NCBI GenBank assembly: GCA_037178675.1
Contig: JAYMGJ010000781.1
Coordinates: 1-14,813, forward strand
Length of the DNA stretch: 14,813 nucleotides
Direction: 5' to 3'
DNA from: Scleroderma bovista
Taxonomy: Eukaryota; Basidiomycota; Agaricomycetes; Boletales; Sclerodermataceae
Numbering within the stretch: position 1 is the first letter of the stretch; each line of letters begins with the position of its first letter. Made by a program: the position numbers and the translations under genes. Shown piece by piece: positions 1-7,269 of the stretch. Below the pieces are notes generated by a model. That model was not told the DNA's origin and searched no databases. It was given only the letters and a program-made list of their open reading frames with translations.

Positions 1-22
1 ATAACAATGTCTGATGTTGTAG

Positions 23-667
23 GTAGGGTTGGTGCTGCACCTTGGACATGGTGGGGATCCTTGTCCGAGTGGTGATCATGCAGAATCAGATTTCTCTGAT
101 GACCTAGAGGAAGGAGCACAGGACCCTGAGGAATCTGTGGATTCAGGCTCACCTCCCCATCTCAAAGTACTGAACAGCAGAACCTTCTTGACTGTGGTGC
201 ACACTTTGGGAGTACAATTCTGCAATGTGATGTACTGCAACTGTCAGGGGTCACTGGATTCATACCTTCAGCTGATGATGGCCAGCCTCTTTCCTGCCAC
301 CACTAAGGAACCAAGGACTGTCTTTACCTTTCAGGTATTGGATGACTTCATCCAGGATAATGTGGAATGTGGAACCTCTGCCATGAACTATTACAGCAAA
401 CTCCACAGGATTACATCCAATGCCTTTCCATACCTTGTGGTGGTGAGTGGACCAGAAACACATTACATGTGTCTTACTCCAGTAATAGGACAGATACAGG
501 GAGCTACTTAGAGTATACAGGATGTGGAGGATGCTAAAATTAATGAAATGGAAGGGAGTTGATGATAGTGAAATTGGTTCATCAACAGGCAACCTTGTGC
601 TGTTTTGTCCAGCATGTCCACAGCCTGGAGTGAACCTTGATGATACTAATGTGGATTTGTCCCAGTT
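23..667 (+). CDS. KDZ transposase N-terminal exons (CxC2-like region)
   Basis: The window opens inside an intron whose branch (ctgat) and acceptor (gttgtag) end at 22. The exon from 23 reads VGLVLHLGHGGDPC, then an acidic stretch, then a region with CNCQG, SLFPATTKEPRTVFTF and a block near YYSKLHRITSN. A phase-0 intron, 443-488 (46 bases, donor gtgagt, branch cttac, acceptor taatag), joins VV to DRYRELLRVYRMWR, and the frame then stays open through LVLFCPACPQPGVNLDDTN to 667. Reading straight through the intron gives a false stop at 509-511, so the uninterrupted frame is misleading. In KDZ proteins this part holds cysteine-cluster domains thought to bind DNA or zinc. The next donor is best placed at 668 (gtcaag), the only choice that keeps phase with the exon at 1350. 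Confidence 0.8.
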
Positions 668-688
668 GTCAAGACTGGTTCTTCACTG

Positions 689-1321
689 ATCTGATCTCTA
701 CGAGGGGTCTGGGGGTCAGAGGTTGGCCTAGCAGTAAGACCGAGATGCTACATAGCATAGTCGCGCTTCCCGAGTGGTAGGAAGGCTGACCGAGGGTTAT
801 ACAGAGAGTCTGAGGGTAAATGGTCTATAACTGAGTACTTGTACAAGGGCAGAGACAGAGAGTATGAAGGGAGAACAGATGAGAAGTATCTTATTCAATA
901 TTTGAACTGAAACTACACCAGACTGAGTATCTAGGTATTTATACTGAGTGGAACAGATGAGGCGATGTACAGGAGGACAGGATTACTGATGAATGACGAG
1001 TCGCGCTGCACGCTGAGTAAGTATGGTAAGTGCGATAACTGGATTACCAATAGGTAACATATTAGTAATGCAATGGGATGGGAACATATAGTAACTGGAA
1101 ACAAGAAGGGAAACATATTAGGTAATTGTACAGAGAGACAGAACAGACAATGCACTCACCAATCGGTGGTGATACAGGACAGATAGAGAGAAATGGAAAA
1201 GGGAGTACTGTACATACAGTAAAACAGACAGCGGATGCATGGACACAATCAGACAATAGGGTACAGGGTGATTGGATGTCATGGTCATGACACCAGTATG
1301 TAATGTGTTTAAGCTTCACTG
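689..1321. mobile_element. 633-base LTR-like insertion inside a KDZ intron
   Basis: The 8-base word cttcactg occurs at 681-688 and again at 1314-1321. Removing 689-1321 leaves a 49-base intron (668-688 plus 1322-1349) ending in a pyrimidine-rich tract and cttgtag, with the flanking exons in phase. The inserted DNA has no long open frame. On the minus strand it has promoter-like order, with a TATA-like tataaatacc near 933-942 and pyrimidine-rich runs downstream, as in fungal LTRs. Its plus-strand left end can be read as tgatctgatc, but no matching CA end is visible at the right, and I see no terminal inverted repeats. It could be a solo LTR with an altered end or another element making 8-base duplications. 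Being an insertion is well supported; its class is not. Confidence 0.6.
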
Positions 1322-1349
1322 GGATGGGGAGATTCATTTTTTCTTGTAG

Positions 1350-1438
1350 CTGGAAATTTTCGAGGTCAATAGTGATGGATGGAAATTTCAAGGCAGAGCA
1401 CATGAGACTGAGAAACCCTGCAGATGAGGTGTGGCTGA
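1350..1438 (+). CDS. KDZ transposase exon with VMDGNF motif, cut by the inversion
   Basis: After the acceptor at 1347-1349, the frame reads WKFSRSIVMDGNFKAEH followed by MRLRNPADEVWL, a highly conserved KDZ block. It runs straight into unrelated MITE sequence at 1439. The expected continuation (M-D-G-R-G-F-M) is present in reverse orientation, reading down from 1876. Joining 1438 to the complement of 1876 keeps the frame and forms the missing methionine codon. Confidence 0.8.
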
Positions 1439-1876
1439 GGTGTAAAATTGATCTTTTTGGATGAAGTATGGCACAAATGAATATGTAATGACTTGTACTT
1501 AAATCCTACAGTGTATACATAGTATTTAGATGCTATCTGACATACCTTTGATGTGAAAAACATCAATAAAATGCAAAAAAACCTGGTTTTTGAGTGGTTT
1601 TGGACCGGTTTTTTGAAAAACCAGTTGCAACTGCTTTGGACCAGTCTTTAAGCAGTCCATGAACCATTCACAGGCTTCCCAAAGCAGTCCAGTCCGGTCC
1701 ATTTCCAAAAAAGGTAAAAAAAACCAGACTGGACTGAACTTTAAAACTCTAATCACATTTCAAAGCATGAGATATAGCACTTCCAGTAGTGCATTCCCTC
1801 ACCTCTATCTGATTTTCTGTGCCTGCCAAGTACTCCTTGTAGTTACCTGAGCCTACCATGAACCCCCTCCCATCCA
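1439..1876. other. 438-base inversion through a KDZ exon and a MITE
   Basis: Turning 1439-1876 around repairs three things at once: the KDZ exon (VWL joined to MDGRGF), the MITE (cttaagg joined to ggtgtaaaa, as in the intact copy at 13167-13182), and the 8-base target duplication. That duplication now appears as atcacatt at 1752-1759 and as its complement aatgtgat at 2094-2101. Both junctions are blunt, with no added bases. The inverted piece carries the right part of the MITE plus about 117 bases of KDZ exon and intron. Confidence 0.85.
1789..1876 (-). CDS. KDZ transposase exon now on the opposite strand
   Basis: Read downward from 1876, this gives DGRGFMVGSGNYKEY followed by LAGTENQIEVREC, which continues the block ending at 1438 and precedes NHWAVNQAN at 2113 in KDZ proteins. 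The exon end is unclear. A donor-like gtgagg begins at 1802 but is out of phase with the next exon, whereas joining after tgcac (1789) is in phase but lacks GT. The donor may have mutated. The following intron held the MITE. Confidence 0.7.
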
Positions 1877-2111
1877 CCTTAAGACCCACTGCAGGTCAAA
1901 ATTAGCCTGTAATATAGGGGGTTTTCTGACATATATGTATTGCTTACATAATGCAGTTGCAACCAGTTGCAACTGGTCTTTTTCATCATTCCAAAAAGTA
2001 GGCAACTGGCAATTGCAGTCCAGTTGCAACTGGTCCAGTCCAGTCCAGTTTCCAGTCTTTTTGCAGTCCTGTGGACTGGACTTTAAAACTCCAAATGTGA
2101 TCAGGGTGTAG

Positions 2112-2398
2112 CAATCACTGGGCAGTTAATCAGGCAAATTTGGCAAGGAAACAGCTGTCATTCACCAGGATTGAGGCATGTGCATGTGCAAGACATGGAT
2201 GTTTCATCCCCCATGAATGGTTGACTTTCAGAAGAGAGAACAGTAGGTTCTCATAATTGTCATCTCAAGTTTGTTGAGCTGGTTACAGGCAGGTAAACAT
2301 GGATTATGCCCTGGTGCATGCAGTCCAGCATGCATTGAATCCCAACCAACAAGTGATAACATTTTATGACATCAATTGCCAGTATAGTAGAAATTTGG
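2112..2398 (+). CDS. KDZ transposase central exons (NHWAVNQAN to FYDINCQY)
   Basis: After acceptor gtgtag (2106-2111), the frame reads NHWAVNQANLARKQL, then EACACARHGCFIPHEWL, a strongly conserved KDZ block with paired cysteines and a histidine. The in-phase intron is 2247-2288 (42 bases, donor gttctc, acceptor ttacag), giving RQVNMDYAL on the far side. A nearby better-looking donor, gtaggt at 2243, is out of phase. The next exon runs through HALNPNQQVITFYDINCQY and stops at TGA 2401-2403. The sequence departs from the family soon after CQY, where the central core is missing. Confidence 0.75.
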
Positions 2399-2993
2399 CT
2401 TGACAGATTCAGTCCAACAAATTCAGTTAGACAAGCCAGTAATTATAATATGACCACCTGGGCATGGGGCCAGATAGCAAGCACAGATCTCACCCTACAG
2501 TGCCATGTCTCATTATATCGCCAGTGCCACAGGCAGATGGTAGCTCTCCATGCCAATAGACAGGTCCTAGACCAGTACCAGGAATTGCATGCCTCCAACC
2601 TTTTGGTCACCACTGCAATATCAGACCCCAATGCTCAGGGGCACAGGGATGATACCCTCCCTTGGTTCTGGACCATGGATGTACCCCAAGATACTGATAA
2701 GAATGATTGGATGTCTGAATGTATGTCTTAGCATCATCACAAAATGCTTTTGGTACTTAACTGGAAATCTAGTTTACCAGGTTCATTGGTTCCAGTCCAA
2801 GGCACTTAGAGACCGGTGGAAGGAGGAAGTGGAGATGCTACAATGTGAGGCCAAGTGGACCAAAAATTATTTCCAAAGTAGGTTGAATTTCTGGTCAGAC
2901 CACCAGCAAACAGCATTGAGATCCAATGACATTGGGATTGCCTGTTATGCTGCCCAGCAACGTCAGATATATCACTGGCTCTATTCCATTTAA
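2399..2993 (+). CDS. KDZ transposase C-terminal exons
   Basis: From about 2399 the frame begun near 2366 carries the C-terminal KDZ region: DLTLQCHVSLYRQCHRQM, LVTTAISDPNAQGHRDD, and LPWFWTMDVPQDTDKNDWM. An intron at 2721-2772 (52 bases, donor gtatgt, branch cttaac, acceptor atctag) joins MSE to FYQVHW, then KALRDRWKEEVEMLQC and KNYFQSRLNFW, ending at TAA 2991-2993. In the family this part follows the catalytic core and is helical. The segment 2399-2450 is the fusion point with the upstream exon and is not in the same frame as FYDINCQY, so a deletion with a frameshift is likely. Confidence 0.75.
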
Positions 2994-3199
2994 ACACTAC
3001 ATTGTTATAGGTTGTAAAAATTGTCTACTTTTTTTCATCTGTCACAAACTGCTCCCATGTCTTACCCAATTGCTCTTTTACATGGGGAACACTGTCAAAT
3101 AAACTCAGCTGCTGCTCTGAAGCCTGCATCACCATATGTACATTCCCATCTTTTTCTCTATTTCATGCAGCATGAGATCACACCCACTCATCATGTATT
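2994..3199. other. Spacer 3' of the KDZ gene
   Basis: 206 bases with no assigned gene, containing cataaa-like and aataaa (3099-3104) words that could serve as 3' end signals. The minus strand has a short open stretch reading MQASEQQLSLFDSVPH and ending at TAG near 3022, which might be the tail of a converging minus-strand gene. This is weak. Confidence 0.3.
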
Positions 3200-3483
3200 T
3201 GTTGAAGCAATACCTATATACATAGAGGAACTGCTACTCCAACTCACCTGTTGGGTGGAGTGCACAACCTGAGATGGTAGTGGTAGCTGGTCAAGAGCTG
3301 TTATATTATATAAGCGATGAACACTGTTTATATACAACAAATAGTGTGACACATGACTGTGACGTGTAATGTGTGACATGTAACATCTACTCTAGAGAGG
3401 ACTATTACTAAGTCTACACTAATATGGGTCGCAGTCTTGTGCACACTTCATCAACGCTTTACGGTGCACATGTGACTTCAATG
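3200..3483 (-). repeat. Solo Copia LTR with 5-base target duplication
   Basis: 284 bases nearly identical over most of their length to the LTRs at 12479-12752 and 5205-5492. It starts tgttgaag and is flanked by gtatt at 3195-3199 and 3484-3488, so it is a complete solo LTR formed by recombination between the two LTRs of a former element. Sense direction (TATA box tatataaac, then transcription) is on the minus strand. It ends cttcaatg instead of the family's cttcaaca. An extra 14 bases or so lie in the tgtgacatgt-rich part compared with the other copies. Confidence 0.9.
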
Positions 3484-3862
3484 GTATTTAGTGGTAAGGA
3501 CTCAGTCCCATCCTGCTGATCATGTAAGGCATGATGTGGTGGCAAGGGAATATACTGAGACAGTAGGGAAGAAGTCTTGGATCTCCAAAATGATGTCCAG
3601 GATTTGCTGGGATTTATATCCATCAGGGAATGTGGTACCAGGCATCTCCTACCATTTGTGTAGCATCAGTCCAGTATGATGAATCTGTGACTTGGATGTC
3701 CTGATCATGAATACATCATGGCCCTTCATGTATTCCAGTAGCTTCTCCAGCTGCATTTTTGCTAGAGTGGCACACCACAGAAATTGATTTGCAATGTAGG
3801 GCACCTGCATGATCAGACCATAGGCACTGCATGCAGAGAGCAATTGCTCCAGAACATGCTAA
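3484..3862 (-). other. Unassigned stretch with weak minus-strand coding signal
   Basis: No recognised gene. On the minus strand an open frame at 3843-3649 reads MLSACSAYGLIMQVPYI and continues through CATLAKMQLEKLLEYM. An intron-like segment follows at 3652-3607 (46 bases, donor gtagga, branch ctgat, acceptor cccag), with more open sequence beyond, reaching the solo LTR. If real, it is a fragment of a gene converging on the KDZ gene and interrupted by the LTR. I do not recognise the protein. Confidence 0.25.
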
Positions 3863-4594
3863 ATGTATAATATTCTCAAAGGGAAACAGTCATTCATCTA
3901 CCCAATAAGTGAATTCTTCCGAAATGCGCTCACGGATGACAAGTCTATGGAAACTAATCTAAACTCCATGTGGCAAGAGGCCAGTGTATTAAAAACACCC
4001 GGCTGGCCACTCAAAGACCCACTTGCTGCGATTGCTATGGAAGTTTCACGCCCGCCAACCTATTCACCTCTTCGGACCATTTTGATGGCCGCCGATGAAA
4101 ACCTTGTGACAGACACTGCTACTAGCCAGGTCCTGATTGAGGAAAGGTCAAGGAAGATAGCCTCAACCCATTTGGCTCTCGCCGCAGAGACGGCAGGACA
4201 ATCTAAAGGGAAAGGAAAGGGAAAAGTTAGTAAAGAGATAAAAGGAAAAAAGTCAAGCACTTACTGCTCAAAGAGCGGCTGTACCGATGACGAATGGTGG
4301 GCAAAGAACACCACTATCTGCTCCAAGGAGAAAGATGACGCATCGAAGCAGGAAATGGAAGAGACAGAATTAGCAGCTCGTGTCGCAAATATGGGATCAA
4401 CCCACTTACCTCTGCTCTGTCCGTTTGTGGCCCAACAGACCATCCCTACTCAAAGGGAATGGATCGTCGACTCTGGCGCATCCGCACACACACACAGTGA
4501 ATGAAATCAATTCGGTAAATATCGTGTGCTGTGGCCTCCACACCTACTCAGTCTTCGTAATGGCAAAACCGTCTCCGCACTAGATGCGGGAGAC
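3863..4594 (+). pseudogene. Ty1/Copia Gag-protease relic
   Basis: The frame reads FFRNALTDDKSMETN and MWQEASVLKTPGWPL (Gag middle), PPTYSPLRTILMAADENL, QVLIEERSRKIAST, a lysine- and glycine-rich stretch, a zinc-knuckle relic, then EWIVDSGASAH, the aspartic protease active site of Copia elements. TGA at 4502-4504 interrupts the protease. The same frame goes on to NGKTVSALDAGD and fades near 4594. The knuckle is ruined: CSKSGCTDDEWW has only one ligand where the family has C-C-H-C. The 5' LTR, the start of Gag, most of the protease, integrase and reverse transcriptase are absent here. It lies on the opposite strand from the Copia element at the right edge and need not belong to the same family. 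Boundaries are approximate. Confidence 0.8.
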
Positions 4595-6399
4595 ACTCCA
4601 AACTGGGCATCCAAGCCCACAATCGCCGGTGACAGGACACCGCGTGAAACGTTCACTAAAAACGGACCACCAGTCAGAAAGCTCAAATCTAGGGTGCAAA
4701 CGGACGTACCTACTGTCAACTGCCCTGGAAACAAGTCCAGAACGCCCAGCCGAAGGCCTGCAATGGCAAGCACAAACACCCAAATGGCCCAACCGCAATT
4801 AAACAAGCCAAAATCGAATGGATTCGATGGCGAGAGCCGAAGGCTCGCAATAGCAAGCACAAATGGCCTCAGCAATGTCACCATCAATGGGATATACCTA
4901 AATGCTGAAGAAACGAGAGGGTTAGCATGTGGGACAGGCCAACAATTCGTCAAAAGATGCTCAAACTCACCTGGAGGCTTGAGTGTGCCAATGAGTGCTG
5001 TGGAGGGCTCCAATAAGCTCACCACTCAAGCACCTGGGTGGAGACATCAAAAGGAAGCTGTAAAAGGGTCAGTCAACGCATCTGTTCCATCTGATTGAAG
5101 GCAATCGCATCACCAAGGCAACTCGACCCCTGAATTCAAATTTAGAGGGGAGAGAATGGAAGTGGATGTCAGAAGCAATACAAAGCGGATGAATGGGAAG
5201 GGACTGTTGAAGTCGCACATGCACCCGGCGTAAACCGTCGATGAAGTGTGCACAAGACTGTGACCCATATTAGTGTAGACTTAGTAATAGTCCTCTTTAG
5301 AGTAGATGTTACATGTTACATGTCACGCATCACAGTCACGTGTCATATTATTTGTTGTATATAAACAGTGTTCATCACTTATATAATATAACAGCTCTTG
5401 ACCAGCTACTACTACCATCTCTGGTTATGCACTCCACCCTACAGGTGAGTTGGAGTAGCAGTTCCTCTACATATATAGGTATTGCTTCAACAGGGACTTA
5501 CCTATCAAAGGGTCCTGAGCCAACTGCTCAACATGCTGACTCGAAACATGCCTACTACAGGCAAAACGGCTGGCTGGAGGGCGACAACAAGCACCAAGGG
5601 CCCTAATGGGCTCACTGATCGAGTTCCTGGGCTGAAACGGCAAGAAGACGCTGTAAACGAGTTAGTAAAACCATCTGTCACATCCGATCGAGACAGATTG
5701 TGCCAGCAAGGCGACTTGACCCCCAAATTCGAATCTGGAGGCGAGACAATCAAAACAGAGGTTAGAAAGGACAAAAAGTGGACGAATAATGAGGGACATA
5801 CCTATCAAAGGGCCCCATACCAACCGCTCAAGCCGCTGACTCGAAATGCACCTGCTACAGGCAAAAAGGCCAACTTGAGGGTGCCAACGAGCACTGAGAG
5901 CTCTGATGGGCCTACCACCCAAGCTCCTGTGTTGAGACGATCAGGAGAACCTGTAAGATCATGCCATCAAGGCGACCTGACCGCCAAACTTGAGTTTGGA
6001 GGCAAAGGGATTGAAATGGAGGTTAGAGGGGATGAAAAGTGGACAAATAGAGATGGACATACCTCCCAAAGGGTCCGGAACCGACCGCTCAATCCGCCAA
6101 CTTGAATCGCGCCTCCTACAGGCCAAACAGATGACTTGAGAGGGCCAATTTGCAGCCAAATCGGGTATTTGTGCTGCAACAACCTGGAGACCTATAATGA
6201 CGGCTGTAAAAGAACAATAAAAGGAGGAAAAGGTCAGCCCAATACAAACGGGATCAAGGACTTACCTTCCCAGTCGAAATGGACCACAACAAGAGCTGTA
6301 GCATTGACTGCAGCAATAGACAAGCTGCAACAGAGTCAGGTGACCAAAATCCCATGGCACAACACAGCACAAAGGGACTCACTGTGCACTGCAACACAT
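4583..6399 (-). CDS. Unidentified modular spliced gene with internal exon-intron repeats
   Basis: Evidence for a minus-strand gene is a set of well-formed, mostly phase-consistent introns: 6382-6325 (gtgagt, cctgac, ttgcag), 6265-6204 (gtaagt, gctgac, tttacag), 5801-5735 (gtatgt, tctaac, ctccag), 5113-5058 (gtgatg, ctgacc, ttttacag), 4970-4905 (gtgagt, gctaac, cttcag), 4709-4656 (gtacgt, ctgact, ttttag). A possible start is ATG at 6399. Exon text includes LSIAAVNATALVVVHFDW, VIIGLQVVAAQIPDLAANW, then repeated units ending CRRRDSSWRIERSVPDPL, CSRCISSQRLERLVWGPL and CSRHVSSQHVEQLAQDPL. Small exons give GVKSPC and GVELPC. The product is cytosolic or unknown; I recognise no domain. Weak resemblance to TPR units (S..R.ERL) was not convincing. 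Some unit junctions are decayed (acceptor ccaa in the 5794-6054 unit, no GT at 5706). It ends near TAG about 4584, next to the Copia relic. Plus-strand open frames here cross these introns and look like shadows. Confidence 0.5.
4702..6267 (-). repeat. Diverged tandem repeat, six unit starts each with a splice donor
   Basis: The word ggacNtacct or a close variant starts at 4702, 4890, 5494, 5794, 6055 and 6258. Its complement, aggtaNgtcc, is a 5' splice site on the minus strand. With the LTR removed, spacings are about 188, 311, 300, 261 and 203 bases. Units at 4890, 5494 and 5794 align along most of their length, including ctacaggc/gacaggcc, gcaaggcgac and a distal tggacaaat-like part. The repeat therefore includes a large exon, one or two introns and a small exon. 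Confidence 0.7.
5205..5492 (+). repeat. Solo Copia LTR, plus orientation, in an intron
   Basis: 288 bases starting tgttgaag and ending cttcaaca, flanked by gggac at 5200-5204 and 5493-5497. Same family as 3200-3483 and 12479-12752, inverted relative to them. TATA-like tatataaac lies at about 5357-5365. Its ends are perfect, so it is the best preserved terminal pair of the three. Both flanks belong to one intron of the minus-strand modular gene; the insertion point is about nine bases after the donor at 5501. Confidence 0.9.
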
Positions 6400-6560
6400 T
6401 TGACCATCGCGACCTCTGGCCCACAGCTGTATTACTCGTATATTAAGCATATCTAGTGCTTTCGTTTGCCAATGTTTGTACCTATGTCTCTCCTTTCTTC
6501 TCTTGCCACCAGCATGCACTGTATATATACCCCATGCCAAATTTCACATGTTTCTCTGTA

Positions 6561-6902
6561 CATGTGTTTTCCTTTGCGGCTGAGACGCGTTCCTCACCAT
6601 ATATCCATGTCTGTCCATCCACCTCTGATCTATTTGTCCATGGTCTTACCTCGATCTCATCAGATGTTGTTGCTTGCCTCAAACTTGGAGCCAATGTCCA
6701 GCTCTGTCTATGATCTCACCTCGATCTTCTCTGCACATGTGTTTTCCTTGGCAGCTGAGACGCCTTGCTTGCCATCATCCATGTCTGTCAATTCACCTCT
6801 GATGTATTTGTCTATGGTCTTACCTCAATCTCATCAGATGTCATTGCCTGCCTCAAACTCGGAGCAAATGTCCAGCTCTGTCTATGATCTCACCTCCATC
6901 TG
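6561..6902. repeat. 175-base tandem duplication
   Basis: Two adjacent copies (6561-6735 and 6736-6902) share catgtgttttcct, gctgagacgc, atgtctgtc, atttgtc.atggtcttacct, tctcatcagatg and gtccagctctgtctatgat. Part of a third copy may precede 6561. The plus-strand frame 6466-6903 is open across both copies but the spacing is 174-175 and low-complexity serine-rich text results, so I do not call it a gene. Confidence 0.7.
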
Positions 6903-7269
6903 ATCTACATATCCTCAGAGATGTGCATTCCCTTGTGCTTCAAATGTCACAGCTACAGCCAGTCATGTAACAATATGTTTGACTTCTCTGTGGCGATCTA
7001 CATTGAAGATTGCGTTAAAGATGAGTCTCGTCATTCATGTTTCATGTTGCTCCTCAGGTTGACAGACGCACCAAACTGAATCTGAGCAATCTGGGTTTGG
7101 TTTCATGTGTGTCACATTATCTGAGACTGGGCGAAACCAAATCTTAAACTGTGCAGCCCATTTTTCAAATCGAACTCTGCAAATGTGAAATCTGCACTCA
7201 TTGGTACGTGATTAGTACCTTTAATGTCATTTCAGGATCGTGCCTGTTTGCTTGTATTGCTTCTCCTTG
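6903..7269. other. Spacer upstream of the OB-fold gene
   Basis: 367 bases with no gene that I can support. It contains a 9-base inverted repeat, tttggtttc at 7096-7104 and gaaaccaaa at 7133-7141, and an AT-leaning part before 7230. Promoter or 5' untranslated sequence of the gene at 7270 is the natural guess. No Helitron left end was recognised. Confidence 0.35.

Larger units (their letters stand above)
1439..2093. mobile_element. hAT-like MITE split by the inversion
   Basis: Two parts of one element lie here. 1439-1751 matches the right part of the intact element at 13175-13508 in the same orientation. 1877-2093 is the complement of its left part (12958-13174). The termini read ctttaaaactcta at 1751 and ctttaaaactcca at 2093, versus a perfect TIR pair in the intact copy. 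Total element length is 530 bases. Both parts are full of ggactggac words and TTGCAA-centred palindromes. In the ancestral order the element sat in a KDZ intron with target duplication aatgtgat. It has no coding capacity; a transposase would have to come from an autonomous relative. Confidence 0.8.
1..2993 (+). pseudogene. KDZ-family DNA transposase gene, broken, 5' end outside window
   Basis: This is a degraded Kyakuja-Dileera-Zisupton transposase of the basidiomycete CxC2-associated type. Pieces read in order: an N-terminal block with LGHGGDPC, CNCQG, LFPATT and PRTVFTF (23-442); a block with LVLFCPACPQPGVNL (489-667); a block with VMDGNFKAEHM (1350-1438); a block with DGRGFMVG that now lies on the opposite strand (about 1789-1876); a block with NHWAVNQAN and CACARHGCF (2112-2246); MDYAL and FYDINCQY (2289 to about 2398); and a C-terminal block with ADPNAQG-like and DRWKEEVEM motifs, ending at TAA 2991-2993. 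Introns of 42-52 bases separate most blocks. Damage: a 633-base insertion in one intron, a MITE in another, an inversion through an exon, and loss of roughly the central catalytic part between YDINCQY and the C-terminal block. The family call rests on motif order recalled from KDZ proteins. The gene cannot make a working transposase. Confidence 0.85.

Noticed and set aside
260..592. Minus-strand open frame opposite the KDZ N-terminus
   Set aside because: It is a shadow of the KDZ exons and crosses the clear intron at 443-488.
4526..6105. Plus-strand open frames (about 190 and 207 codons) as a Copia integrase-reverse transcriptase linker
   Set aside because: They are hydrophilic text that crosses well-formed minus-strand introns, and no integrase or reverse transcriptase motif appears on either side. 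The minus-strand spliced model explains the donor words and phases better.
4583..6399. TPR (CHAT-type) repeats as the identity of the modular gene
   Set aside because: Some units resemble S..R.ERL and HP.. patterns, but spacing and the cysteine-containing core do not hold across units.
6482..6902. Inverted homology between the 175-base repeats and the 261-300-base repeats
   Set aside because: They share tggacaaatag and a gaggtNaga word in opposite orientation, but the match is short and lies in intron sequence; chance or shared splice-like words suffice.
6466..6903. 145-codon plus-strand open frame as a protein gene
   Set aside because: It is serine- and methionine-rich low-complexity text produced by the duplicated 175-base unit, with no recognised domain.
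7096..7141. Hairpin tttggtttc/gaaaccaaa as a terminator or Helitron end
   Set aside because: Nine-base stem with a loop of about 28 bases is weak and is not linked to any element boundary.
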